The position numbers and the translations under genes are program-made. From Bradyrhizobium sp. in8p8 (lineage in GTDB: Bacteria; Pseudomonadota; Alphaproteobacteria; Rhizobiales; Xanthobacteraceae): 64,000 bases of DNA. The stretch covers positions 1 to 64,000 of the forward strand of contig NZ_AUGD01000022.1 of assembly GCF_000426845.1 (NCBI RefSeq). Reading direction: 5' to 3'. Below, one piece after another: positions 46,452-54,977 of the stretch. Each line of letters opens with the position of its first letter. The stretch's first letter is position 1. The notes under the pieces are model-generated. The model searched no databases. It saw only the letters and a list, made by a program, of their open reading frames with translations, and was not told the origin of the DNA.

Positions 46452-48059
46452 TCAGCCCGCCTGCTTTTCATTGAGATCGAGCAGCCCGCGCGCTTCGAGT
46501 TCGTCACGCACCATGCGCTTGGGTACTTTGCCGTAACCGGATTTCGGCAGCGCCTCCCAGAAGAAGAATCGCTTCGGCATCTTGTAGCGCGGCACCTTCG
46601 GCGACAGGAACGCCGCCATCTCCGCTTCGCTCACTGGCTTCGCGCCTTCGCGCGCAACGCAAACGGCGACTCCGACCTCGCCCCAGGTCGCATCGGGCAC
46701 GCCGAGTACGGCGACCTCGCCGACCGCGGGATGCGTCAGGATCTTCTCCTCGATCTCGCGCGGATAGATGTTAGAGCCGCCCGAGATATACATGTCGGAA
46801 GCGCGCCCGGTAATGTAGACGAAGCCCTCCTCGTCCATGTGGCCGAGATCGCCGGTACGGAACCAGCCGTTGCGAAACGCCTTCGCATTGGCCTCGGGGT
46901 TGTCGTAGTAGCCCGCGAAGACCGCTGGCCCGATGACGCAGATCTCGCCGCTCTGGTTTGCTTGGAGCTCCCGGCCCTCGTCGTCCTGGATGGAGACCTG
47001 CATGCCGGTGCGCTCGAAGCCGCAGGTTCCGATCTTGGCGTGCGGGCCGTCCTCGGGATCGTGCAGCGCCGCCGGCAGCACGGTGATGTTGCCGGTGACC
47101 TCGCCCAGCCCAAAATACTGCACGATCACGTTGCCAAGCTTCTTCAGCGCCACCTTCTGGTCCTCGCGATACATCGGAGCGCCCGCATAGATGACGTGAC
47201 GCAGCGAGGAATGGTCGTGTTTGTCGGCGGCGGGATGCTCGACCATCATCTTCAGGATGGTCGGCACGGTGAAGAGATTGCTGACGCGATGCTCCTCGAT
47301 GAGGCGGAACGCCTCGTTGATGTCGAACTTCTCGGTCGGCAGCAGCACGGTGCGTGCGCCACGCGCGGTCTGCATCAGCTGATGGACGCCGGCGCCGTGC
47401 GACAATGGCGCCACCACCAGGGAGGCATCCTGCTCCGTCACCCCCGGCGTGAGATCGGCGAGATGATTGGTGACGACGAATCCCATCTGGCCGTGGGTCA
47501 GCACCGCCGCCTTTGAGCGGCCGGTGGTGCCCGAGGTGAAGAAGAACCAGCAGGGATCGTCGTGCTCGACGGCGACGTTCTCCACGGCAGCATCCTGCTG
47601 CGAGGCGATCGCGTCAGCCACCGATCGCTCGCCGAACGCGGCCTTGCCGTCGATGCTCCAGGTGAACTCCAATGCGCCGCCCTTCACGACCGCAGCGTGC
47701 TCGGGAAAATCGACATGGCACAGGAACGCTTTGGCGCCGGAGGCCTGCGCGAGATAACTGACCTCGTCGGGCATCAGGCGGAAATTGGTGGGCACCCAGA
47801 CTGCGCCGAGCCGGAACGCGGCGAACATCGAAACGAACATCTCTTCGCCGTTCTTGGAATGAACGAGAATGCGATCGCCTTTGGCGATGCCGCGCGCCGC
47901 AAGCGCGGCTGCCAGTGCCGAGACCTGTGCATCGATCTCGCGCCAGGTCCAGGACTTGTCGCCCCAGACGAAGCCGGGGCGCGATGCGTGCCGCCGCGCG
48001 TTCTGCGTCAGCATGTAGGCGAGATTCATGACGCGTCGGGACATACGCAAGGGCTGCAT
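46452..48059 (-). CDS. Acyl-CoA synthetase (AMP-binding family)
   Basis: A 535-residue ANL-superfamily ligase that activates a carboxylic acid via an acyl-adenylate to its CoA thioester. The ATP-binding loop is FFFTSGTTGRSKAAVLTHG; later YFGLGEVTGN, WFRTGDLGHMDEEGFVYITG and the C-terminal LPKSGYGKVPKRMVRDELE with the catalytic Lys are visible. ATG 48059 was chosen because GAGGA lies a few bases upstream; shorter starts at 48044 and 48029 exist. Substrate class (medium or long chain) cannot be read. Operon with the DUF296 gene. Confidence 0.85.
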   Translation of the reverse strand: MQPLRMSRRVMNLAYMLTQNARRHASRPGFVWGDKSWTWREIDAQVSALAAALAARGIAKGDRILVHSKNGEEMFVSMFAAFRLGAVWVPTNFRLMPDEVSYLAQASGAKAFLCHVDFPEHAAVVKGGALEFTWSIDGKAAFGERSVADAIASQQDAAVENVAVEHDDPCWFFFTSGTTGRSKAAVLTHGQMGFVVTNHLADLTPGVTEQDASLVVAPLSHGAGVHQLMQTARGARTVLLPTEKFDINEAFRLIEEHRVSNLFTVPTILKMMVEHPAADKHDHSSLRHVIYAGAPMYREDQKVALKKLGNVIVQYFGLGEVTGNITVLPAALHDPEDGPHAKIGTCGFERTGMQVSIQDDEGRELQANQSGEICVIGPAVFAGYYDNPEANAKAFRNGWFRTGDLGHMDEEGFVYITGRASDMYISGGSNIYPREIEEKILTHPAVGEVAVLGVPDATWGEVGVAVCVAREGAKPVSEAEMAAFLSPKVPRYKMPKRFFFWEALPKSGYGKVPKRMVRDELEARGLLDLNEKQAG

Positions 48060-48163
48060 CGGGCTTCCTCTTCGACGATGGGGCGACACGCGAGCCACCC
48101 GCTCATTGCAGCCCATTTATCGCCAACGCCGGCGTCCCTGCAAGGCCGGCTCCCTCCGGCTTC

Positions 48164-48659
48164 CTACGGCTGCTCGAAGGCAAACGGCGTCGCCGTGATG
48201 GCCTTCGTCTTCTGGCAGGCCTGCGCGCCGTAGCCCCCGCAAAAGCTCCCGTGCAGATCGAACCGGACGATGCGCCCAGCGCCGCGCTTCATCGGCGGGC
48301 CCATGATCTTGTAGCGGAGCACATGGCCTTCGAACACCTCGCGTACGCCGCCGTCGGGCAGTGTCACCAGGATCTTCACGACACAGCCGCCAGTTCCGCA
48401 ATAGGTCGTCTCGCGATCGCCGCACTTGGTGTCCTGGAAATCGACGATGTAGTCCACGCGGCCGTCGCCGGTCAGATCGATCTTGCGCACGGTGTTCGCT
48501 GCGAAAGTCACTTCGCCGCCCTCCTGGCTGTCGCATTCCTCGTTGGCGTAGCGGACCGCCTTCTGCACGCCAGGCGGATAGTCGGCCGGATTGAACGGCG
48601 TTGCGTCGTCCGCGCGCGCAAGTCACGACCAAGGTGAGCAAGAGGATCAGATATCGCAT
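48164..48659 (-). pseudogene. Frameshifted secreted protein gene
   Basis: A signal peptide frame starting MRYLILLLTLVVTCAR (ATG 48659) runs into a GCGCGCGC tract and then the mature frame (DDATPFNPADYPPG, LTGDGRVDYIVDFQDTKCGD, CGTGGCVVKI, CGGYGAQACQ) lies in another phase. Adding one GC unit to the dinucleotide run would join the two frames as CARADDATPF. So either one GC unit was lost recently, the tract switches phase, or it is a sequencing error. The mature domain has six Cys, probably disulphide-bonded, plus a calcium-like DLTGDGRVD loop. Only GTG 48568 would start the mature part alone. Confidence 0.6.
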
Positions 48660-48753
48660 TGGCGTTGGTCGCAACTACGACCGCAATCGTTCAGGAAATC
48701 TTAAGCATGATCGACGCACCCTTCATCGGTCCCCCGCGTACAGAGTGCATCTC

Positions 48754-49113
48754 ATGATCAAAGCGCCCGTCATTCTCCTGTTCACGCTGGCGCTCGCCGG
48801 ATGTGCCGCGACTCCGCAGGCGCCTCTGGTCAAGAACCCCGCTTTCAAGCCTGCGCGCTATGCTTGGGATGGCGCCGGGCAAGATCCCAATCGGCCGCGC
48901 CCTGCCGCGCAAGCGACGCGGACCGCTGCGCGCTCCGCGCACAACAGGATGCAAGCCGGCGTTCAGCCCTATTCGAAGGAATGGTGGCAGGCGCAGGACG
49001 GCATCGAGGCCGAGCAGGACGCCAGGGTCAACCGCTCCTTGGTCATCTGCCAGGGCTGCCTCCGCCCACAGCCACGGCCCGAGGATTCCAGGCTCGCCAA
49101 AGCGGCCGATTAA
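48754..49113 (+). CDS. Small lipoprotein
   Basis: A 119-residue protein starting MIKAPVILLFTLALAGCAAT with lipobox LAGC. The mature part is hydrophilic (QAGVQPYSKEWWQAQDGIEA) and ends with CQGCLRPQ, a CxxC that could bind metal or be redox active. ATG 48754 fits the signal. It diverges from the frameshifted secreted protein with 94 bases between starts. Function unknown. Confidence 0.7.
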   Translation: MIKAPVILLFTLALAGCAATPQAPLVKNPAFKPARYAWDGAGQDPNRPRPAAQATRTAARSAHNRMQAGVQPYSKEWWQAQDGIEAEQDARVNRSLVICQGCLRPQPRPEDSRLAKAAD

Positions 49114-49167
49114 ACGCGAGCGAGCGGGCCTGCCGCCCGTGGGCGGCGAGCCTGCGAGAGCGCCGGC

Positions 49168-49566
49168 CTATTGTCCATGCTTGAGCATGTCCTGGTCAGT
49201 CAGGTCCCAGTCCTGCCACAGCTGGAGCAATCCGAGCAGCACCACCACCGCACCGAGGCCCGTGTGATAGACGCGGAGAAAGCCGTCACCGGAATAGCCG
49301 ATCACGTAGGGCGAGGCGATGAGCCAAAGTCCGACGAGAATTGTCGCCACCTCTTGCCATCGCTGCAAGGCGACGTACTCGAGCTGGCTGACGCCAAACA
49401 CGACCAGACCGACCGCGATCGTATTCAGAACCGCCGTCTGATTTCCGGCGATCGCCGCCTGATCCTGCACGGGAAACCACGGCGAAACCACGATCAGCGC
49501 GCCGACCAGCATCCCGCACCAGTCTTCCCATGTCCGATGAGTCTTCAGGAAACCAAAGTCCGACAT
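49168..49566 (-). CDS. SPW-repeat membrane protein
   Basis: A 132-residue protein with four membrane segments and two copies of the SPW motif: VGALIVVSPWF and GLWLIASPYVIGY. This is the SPW-repeat family, whose function is unknown. ATG 49566 has CAGGAGGG six bases ahead; upstream starts lack a site. It is short of any catalytic motif. Likely a small inner-membrane protein induced in stress in related species, but nothing in the sequence shows this. Confidence 0.75.
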   Translation of the reverse strand: MSDFGFLKTHRTWEDWCGMLVGALIVVSPWFPVQDQAAIAGNQTAVLNTIAVGLVVFGVSQLEYVALQRWQEVATILVGLWLIASPYVIGYSGDGFLRVYHTGLGAVVVLLGLLQLWQDWDLTDQDMLKHGQ

Positions 49567-49878
49567 CGTACCCTCCTGCAAAAGAGGCATACGTCTGCGG
49601 CCGGCGATCACTCCGAATGTGTAACGACCCTGCCAGCCGTATTCGGGCGTATGTCTAATCCACGACGTGGGAACCGTAGTTCGCCTTGCAAGAGCGACAT
49701 GGAGGAATATTTACGGTCAATTCATCGGGCCGCGGAGCGAGAAGTGCATATTGCGCTGCGTTGCAACGGCGCGCACTTGCGGATGTCTCGTCAGCGCCAA
49801 TCTCCTTGGTCTCACCTTGGCAAGAGCGGAATTTGCCCCCTAGATCAGGTGTCAATCTGGATTTCGGAAGGATCTTGC
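49567..49878. other. Intergenic region
   Basis: About 310 bases upstream of the acetyltransferase and the divergent SPW-repeat gene. No supported gene, operator or hairpin was found; the left part should carry the SPW promoter and the right part the acetyltransferase promoter. Confidence 0.4.
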
Positions 49879-50154
49879 ATGACCGCATCGGTACGGGACA
49901 ACAAGGACAGAAGCCGCTTCGAGCTGGATGTCGGGGGTGACGTGGCCTTCGCCAATTATCGTCTGACGCCCTCGGCCGTGATCATCACCCACACCGAAAC
50001 GCCGCGCGCGCTGCGCGGCCGCGGTATCGGGTCCGAATTGGTCAAGGGGGCGCTGGACCTGATCCGGCGCGACGGCAGGAAAGTGATCGCCGGCTGCAGC
50101 TTCGTCGTCGACTATATCGATCGGCATCCGGAGGATGCGGATCTGGTCGCCTGA
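49879..50154 (+). CDS. Short GNAT-family N-acetyltransferase (YidJ-like)
   Basis: A 91-residue minimal GCN5-related acetyltransferase. The acetyl-CoA pyrophosphate loop is ALRGRGIGSELVKGAL and the terminal segment is AGCSFVVDYIDRHPE. This size matches the COG2388 group, which lacks the N-terminal strands of larger members. GGAAGGA lies at a good distance ahead of ATG 49879. Substrate unknown. A strong hairpin separates its stop from the convergent DUF3597 gene. Confidence 0.8.
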   Translation: MTASVRDNKDRSRFELDVGGDVAFANYRLTPSAVIITHTETPRALRGRGIGSELVKGALDLIRRDGRKVIAGCSFVVDYIDRHPEDADLVA

Positions 50155-50160
50155 AAGCAA

Positions 50161-50186
50161 AAGGGCCCGCGAGATCGCGGGCCCTT
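50161..50186. terminator. Bidirectional hairpin between acetyltransferase and DUF3597 genes
   Basis: AAGGGCCCGCG (50161-50171), loop AGAT, CGCGGGCCCTT (50176-50186): 11 perfect pairs. T-tracts are minimal on both strands, AAAAG and CTTCC. Confidence 0.75.
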
Positions 50187-50200
50187 CCGGCGACGATGGG

Positions 50201-50599
50201 TCAGTGCTTGATCTCGGGCGGCAGCTTGCCGCCGTTGGCGGCGAGCTTGGACATCACCTGCTTGTGCAGCCAGACGTTCATGCTGGCCGAGTCGTTCATG
50301 TCGCCGCTGTAGCCCAGCTCTTTGGCAAGATCCTTGCGCGCAGCGAGGCTGGAATCAATGTCGAGTGCCTTCATGAGGTCGACAATCGAGGTGCGCCATT
50401 CCAGCTTCTCGCCCTTGTGTGCAGCTGCCGCCTTGTCGACGATTGCAGCCACGTCGACCGCGGGCATGGGCGCGGCGGCGGGCGCCGAAGCGCCCGGCGT
50501 CCCTGCGGGCGCGCTGGGCGAAGCGGCGCCACCGGCGGGCGCGGCGGAGGCCGATGGGCCGCCGAAGATCGCGCCCATGATTTTCCCGAAAATGCTCAT
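50201..50599 (-). CDS. DUF3597 protein
   Basis: A 132-residue protein: MSIFGKIMGAIFGG followed by a Pro/Ala-rich linker to about residue 45, then a compact helical domain (VDVAAIVDKAAAAHKGEKLE, TSIVDLMKALDIDSSLAARK, LAKELGYSGD, MNVWLHKQVM) that matches DUF3597. Function unknown; the fold resembles small peptidoglycan- or ligand-binding helical domains. ATG 50599 has GGGGAG ahead of it. Convergent with the acetyltransferase gene. Confidence 0.8.
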   Translation of the reverse strand: MSIFGKIMGAIFGGPSASAAPAGGAASPSAPAGTPGASAPAAAPMPAVDVAAIVDKAAAAHKGEKLEWRTSIVDLMKALDIDSSLAARKDLAKELGYSGDMNDSASMNVWLHKQVMSKLAANGGKLPPEIKH

Positions 50600-50926
50600 G
50601 TCTGCTCCCCGAAAAGGATCCGTTGGAAGGGCCTTGAGTGGCACTCATACACGAAGTGACTGCGTTGCGCCCGCGAAGTTCGGCGAACATCAGCAGCATC
50701 AGCTTATCTGCGGCGAAATGACGACAGAATGACGCCGTCGTAGTTGCGCCGCGGCATCGAATTCACCCAAGCGTGAGGGACAGGACTCGGAGTTGGGAGT
50801 ATGCTTGCGGTTCAGCTCGCGATGCCATCCGGAATTCGCGCCTGGTCGGGATCGCGATCATTCAAGAGAGCGGTCGCTTGCGTTGTTTACCGGCGCAGGA
50901 CCGGGCCGCGAAGGGAGCTAGCGACC
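50600..50926. other. Intergenic region
   Basis: About 330 bases between divergent DUF3597 and the DUF2189 membrane protein. Nothing recognised; some in-frame upstream codons extend the DUF2189 frame but do not look coding. Confidence 0.4.
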
Positions 50927-51835
50927 ATGGCCACACTCTATCAGGGCAATGTCCCCACGATGGCCCAGCCCTCCGATGCGGCTGGACCGGTGATCCGAAC
51001 CATCCAGCTGTCCGATCTCCACGACGCGCTCAGGCGAGGCTGGGAAGACTTCAAGGCTGTTCCGAGCCACGCCATCATCCTCTGCGTGATCTATCCAGTG
51101 CTCGGCCTCGTGCTTGCCCGCGTTGTGATGGGCTATTCGGTGCTGCCGCTGTTGTTTCCTCTGGCGGCCGGATTCGCGCTGATTGGGCCGTTCGCGGCGC
51201 TCGGACTCTACGAGCTATCCAGCCGGCGCGAGCGCTACGAATCTGCCAGCGCCTGGGATGCCATGGATGTGCTGCGCTCGCCTTCATTCGGTGCGATGCT
51301 CGGCGTCGGCACGTTGCTGCTCGCTCTGTTCGTGACCTGGGTCGCGACCGCGCAGGCGATCTACATCGCGGCGTTCGGCTACGAGGGCGCGGCCGGGATC
51401 TCGGATTTCCTGACGCGCGTCCTGACGACCGAGCAGGGCTGGTGGCTGATCGTGGTCGGCTGCGGCACCGGCTTCCTGTTCGCGCTCGCTGCGCTGTGCG
51501 TAAGCGTCGTATCGTTCCCCTTGATGCTCGATCGTCATGCCGGCGCGTTCGAGGCGATAAGCACGTCGCTGCGCGTCGTTGCAAGAAACCCGGTGCCGAT
51601 GGCGGCGTGGGGCTTGATCGTGGCGGTGCTGCTCGCGCTCGGCACCATTCCGGCATTTCTGGGACTCGCCGTCGTGGTCCCTCTGCTCGGGCATGCCACT
51701 TGGCATCTCTACCGCAAGGTGATCGTCTCAGAGCCGGGCGCAAATCCGGTGCCGCCCCCGCCGCATCGTCCGCGCAAACCGGCCGCCGACTTCCCGGCCA
51801 ACCTCTTCCCTTGGCGCAACCGGATCGACGTCTGA
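50927..51835 (+). CDS. DUF2189 membrane protein
   Basis: A 302-residue protein starting MATLYQGNVPTMAQPSD. The N-terminal soluble part includes RTIQLSDLHDALRRGWEDF, the DUF2189 entry signature, followed by six membrane segments (AIILCVIYPVLGLVLARVV, VLPLLFPLAAGFALIGPFAA and others) and a Pro-rich cytoplasmic tail. The family is of unknown role. ATG 50927 was chosen by N-terminal content; the ribosome site (GGGAG) is slightly far. The gene for the lytic transglycosylase follows 136 bases on. Confidence 0.8.
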   Translation: MATLYQGNVPTMAQPSDAAGPVIRTIQLSDLHDALRRGWEDFKAVPSHAIILCVIYPVLGLVLARVVMGYSVLPLLFPLAAGFALIGPFAALGLYELSSRRERYESASAWDAMDVLRSPSFGAMLGVGTLLLALFVTWVATAQAIYIAAFGYEGAAGISDFLTRVLTTEQGWWLIVVGCGTGFLFALAALCVSVVSFPLMLDRHAGAFEAISTSLRVVARNPVPMAAWGLIVAVLLALGTIPAFLGLAVVVPLLGHATWHLYRKVIVSEPGANPVPPPPHRPRKPAADFPANLFPWRNRIDV

Positions 51836-51971
51836 CGATATCGTGACATGCGACCCTGCCCTGGCCCCGGCCTGGGCAGGATCTTCCCCTGTCGCGCGCC
51901 TTGCTTTGGCCGCGGTTCCGACCGAGATTGCGCCCGCCGGTCAGATCGCTTCACGGAATCCATTTGCTCGA

Positions 51972-52796
51972 ATGACCTCGACGATTTCTCGTCTCGCTCT
52001 TGCTGCCCTCGCCCTCTCCGCCTCAATCCTGTCCGCCCAGCCAGCTCTGGCCGCCGTCGCCTGCGGTTCGGGCAATTTCGACGCTTGGCTTGCGGATTTC
52101 AGAACCGACGCCGCGGCGAAAGGCATTTCGCAACAGGCGATCAACGCCGGGCTGGCCGGCGTGACGCTCGATGAGAGCGTGCTTAACCGTGACCGATCAC
52201 AAAAGGTCTTCGCCCAGAGCTTCGACGAGTTTTCAGGCCGCATGGTGCCGCCACGCCTGCAGCGCGGCTCGAACAGGATGAAGCAGTACGGCTCCGTTTT
52301 GTCGCGCATTGAGCAGACCTATGGTGTACCCGGCGAGATCCTCGTTGCGATCTGGGGTCTCGAGACCGATTTCGGCGTCAACACCGGCAAGTTCGCAACG
52401 ATCCGCTCGCTGGCAACACTTGCCTATGACTGCCGGCGCTCCGAGATGTTTCGCGCCGAGTTGATGGATGCGCTGCGCATCGTCCAGCGCGGCGATCTTG
52501 CGCCTGCCGACATGAAGGGCGCCTGGGCCGGCGAACTCGGCCAGACCCAGTTCATGCCGTCATCCTGGATGAAATACGCCGTCGATTTCGACGGCAACGG
52601 CAAGCGCGACCTCTTGCACAACGCGCCCGACGTGCTCGCCTCCACCGCCAATTATCTCGCCGGCTATGGTTGGCAGCGAGGAAAGGATTGGCAGCCGGGC
52701 AGTCCGAACTTTGCTGTCCTGCAGCAGTGGAACAAGAGCGAGGTCTACTCCAGGACCATCGCCTATTTCGCAGCCCAGCTTGCACGCGCCCCCTAA
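51972..52796 (+). CDS. Lytic murein transglycosylase, MltB/SLT_2 type
   Basis: A 274-residue enzyme with a signal peptide (MTSTISRLALAALALSASIL, cleavage near ALAAVA). The catalytic Glu is in AIWGLETDFGV, followed by family segments GQTQFMPSSWMKYAVDFDGN and ANYLAGYGW. It cleaves peptidoglycan with anhydro-muramyl product formation. Only the catalytic domain is present; the C-terminal peptidoglycan-binding domain of longer members is absent. ATG 51972 gives the signal peptide. Confidence 0.88.
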   Translation: MTSTISRLALAALALSASILSAQPALAAVACGSGNFDAWLADFRTDAAAKGISQQAINAGLAGVTLDESVLNRDRSQKVFAQSFDEFSGRMVPPRLQRGSNRMKQYGSVLSRIEQTYGVPGEILVAIWGLETDFGVNTGKFATIRSLATLAYDCRRSEMFRAELMDALRIVQRGDLAPADMKGAWAGELGQTQFMPSSWMKYAVDFDGNGKRDLLHNAPDVLASTANYLAGYGWQRGKDWQPGSPNFAVLQQWNKSEVYSRTIAYFAAQLARAP

Positions 52797-53261
52797 CTCC
52801 ACAGGAGCGAGACGCACCGTATTACCTCCAAGCGTCCCGCCGCAAACCATTCGCTCGGCAGCGCCCGCGCCATGGGTGTGAATCGGAGCTTCAATACTGG
52901 CCGCCCTCAATTAATGAATTGAAATTCATTTTTCTCATGCGAATCACGCAGGCAAGAATTGAGTCTAGGAGCTGATCAGCCGCCCCGACAGGCCGTCTAC
53001 AAGCAGATCATTTCTGCGATGATCAAGATCAATTGTCCGACGTAAATCCGTGATGTTACGGATATTTATCACTAAGCTGACGCTCTTTGAGGCAAGCTTT
53101 GGGTGGGAGTGCCCTCCGGTTAATCGTCCGTTACTCGCGCTATGCGTTCTTCGCCTAGCTGCATCGCAACATCGGAACTTTCGCAGTGCACCACTCCCAT
53201 CTATATTCACTTCAACGATGAGGCTCCGGCAAGAGCTGAATCGAACTACAGGAGACTACCA
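52797..53261. other. Intergenic region with an AT-rich palindrome
   Basis: No gene found in about 465 bases. It includes the palindrome at 52913-52930 and a lower-GC stretch before the DUF1127 gene, suggesting regulatory sequence or remnants of transfer. Confidence 0.5.
52913..52930. promoter_or_regulatory. AT-rich palindrome, possible operator
   Basis: AATGAATT-GA-AATTCATT is an 18-base interrupted palindrome followed by TTTTC. It could be a binding site for a metal regulator of the Fur type or a weak terminator of the transglycosylase gene; no decision is possible from sequence. Confidence 0.35.
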
Positions 53262-53414
53262 ATGCTGCTCTCGCTCATCCGCATGATCCAGGCTTTCCGG
53301 GACTATCAGCGCAATGTTGCCGAGCTGTCACAGCTCAGCGATCGCGAGCTGGCCGATATCGGCCTTGATCGCTCGGACATCCCGCGCGTTGCCGCCGGTC
53401 AGTATCAGGGCTGA
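53262..53414 (+). CDS. DUF1127 small protein
   Basis: A 50-residue protein: MLLSLIRMIQAFRDYQRNVA then ELSQLSDRELADIGLDRSDI. This is the DUF1127 pattern of short basic proteins common in Rhizobiales; some members bind RNA or affect phosphate metabolism in related species. AGGAG lies ahead of ATG 53262. A weak hairpin follows. The direct function here is not shown. Confidence 0.85.
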   Translation: MLLSLIRMIQAFRDYQRNVAELSQLSDRELADIGLDRSDIPRVAAGQYQG

Positions 53415-53449
53415 TGCCATTCAGCCACCTTCACTGGACGAACCGATAG

Positions 53450-53468
53450 CGCCCGCCTCGTGCGGGCG
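53450..53468 (+). terminator. Hairpin between DUF1127 and trmFO
   Basis: CGCCCGC (53450-53456) and GCGGGCG (53462-53468) with loop CTCGT. Followed by TTGTCG, so the T-tract is weak. Confidence 0.5.
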
Positions 53469-53542
53469 TTGTCGCATCTGGTGGCAGAAAACTCGATCTC
53501 GGCGATTCCACTCCCCGTCGAAAAGCGCTACCTGTCCGCCCC

Positions 53543-54970
53543 ATGACAGGACCCCAATCCAACATCGTACACGTCATCGGTGCCGGCCTCGCCGGTTCCG
53601 AAGCTGCTTGGCAGGTGGCCAAATCTGGCGTGCCCGTCGTGCTGCACGAGATGCGGCCGACTCGCATGACCGAGGCGCACCGCACCGATGGGCTTGCCGA
53701 GCTCGTCTGCTCCAATTCATTCCGTTCGGACGACGCTGCCAACAACGCCGTCGGCCTCCTGCACGCGGAGATGCGCCGGCTCGATTCGCTGATCATGCGA
53801 GCGGCCGACGCGAACCAGGTGCCTGCTGGCGGCGCGTTGGCCGTTGACCGCGACGGCTTCTCGGCGGCCGTGACCAAGGCTCTGAACGATCATCCCCTGA
53901 TCGAGATTGCCCGGGGCGAGATCGCGGGCCTGCCGCCGGCAGACTGGAGCAACGTCATCGTGGCGACCGGGCCCCTCACCTCTGCACCGCTTGCCGACGC
54001 GATCCGTGAACTGACGGACGAGAGCGCGCTCGCCTTCTTCGACGCGATTGCACCGATCGTTTACCGCGAGTCGATTGATATGTCGGTGGCATGGTTCCAG
54101 TCGCGCTACGACAAGGTCGGCCCCGGCGGCACCGGCGCCGACTACATCAACTGCCCCATGACCAAGGAGCAGTATGACGGCTTCATTGCGGCGCTGATCG
54201 CGGGTGAGAAGACCGAGTTCAAAGAATGGGAGACCAACACGCCCTATTTCGACGGCTGCCTGCCGATCGAAGTGATGGCGGAGCGCGGCCCCGAGACGCT
54301 GCGCCACGGTCCGATGAAGCCCGTCGGCCTCACCAATCCCAATGATCCGACCACCAAGCCTTACGCGGTCGTTCAGCTACGCCAGGACAACAAGCTCGGC
54401 ACGCTCTACAACATCGTCGGCTTTCAGACGAAATTGAAGTACGGCGAGCAGCAGCGCATCTTCCGCACCATTCCCGGGCTGGAGAAGGCCGAGTTCGCCC
54501 GCCTCGGCGGCCTGCATCGGAACACCTTCCTCAACTCGCCAAAACTGCTCGATGGCGAACTGCGTCTGCGCGCACAGCAGCGGCTGCGCTTCGCCGGTCA
54601 GATGACGGGCTGCGAGGGCTACGTGGAATCCGCCAGCGTCGGCTTGATCGCAGGCCTCTACGCCGCCGCGGACGCACGGGGCGAGACGCTCGTCGGCCCG
54701 CCGGGCACGACGGCGCTTGGATCGCTGCTCGGCCACATCACAGGCGGTCATATCGAGACGATCGAGCCGGGCGCGCGCTCGTTCCAGCCGATGAACATCA
54801 ATTTCGGGCTGTTTCCGCCGCTTGCGACTGCGCCGACGAAGAAGCCGGACGGCACGCGGTTGCGCGGCAACGAGAAGACGGTGGCCAAGAAGCAGGCGCT
54901 GAGCGCACGGGCGCTTGCCGATCTCGATCGCTGGATCGCCGATCACCTGCGCTTCGCCGCCGCCGCATGA
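53543..54970 (+). CDS. trmFO: Folate-dependent tRNA(uracil-54) methyltransferase
   Basis: A 475-residue flavoprotein that makes ribothymidine at U54 of tRNA from methylenetetrahydrofolate and NAD(P)H. FAD is bound at the N-terminus (VHVIGAGLAGSEAAWQVAKS). The conserved Cys is in ELVCSNSFRSDDA and a second Cys in DYINCPMTKEQYDG, family positions linked to catalysis. ENRT-like tail KPDGTRLRGNEKTVAKKQA is as expected. ATG 53543 starts MTGPQSNIVHV. Length is normal. A kinase-fusion gene follows seven bases later on the same strand. Confidence 0.93.
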   Translation: MTGPQSNIVHVIGAGLAGSEAAWQVAKSGVPVVLHEMRPTRMTEAHRTDGLAELVCSNSFRSDDAANNAVGLLHAEMRRLDSLIMRAADANQVPAGGALAVDRDGFSAAVTKALNDHPLIEIARGEIAGLPPADWSNVIVATGPLTSAPLADAIRELTDESALAFFDAIAPIVYRESIDMSVAWFQSRYDKVGPGGTGADYINCPMTKEQYDGFIAALIAGEKTEFKEWETNTPYFDGCLPIEVMAERGPETLRHGPMKPVGLTNPNDPTTKPYAVVQLRQDNKLGTLYNIVGFQTKLKYGEQQRIFRTIPGLEKAEFARLGGLHRNTFLNSPKLLDGELRLRAQQRLRFAGQMTGCEGYVESASVGLIAGLYAAADARGETLVGPPGTTALGSLLGHITGGHIETIEPGARSFQPMNINFGLFPPLATAPTKKPDGTRLRGNEKTVAKKQALSARALADLDRWIADHLRFAAAA

Positions 54971-54977
54971 GTTCTCG

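Noticed and set aside
45459..47516. A 685-codon plus-strand frame across the DUF296 and acyl-CoA synthetase genes
   Set aside because: It runs antisense to two recognised genes and shows no motifs.
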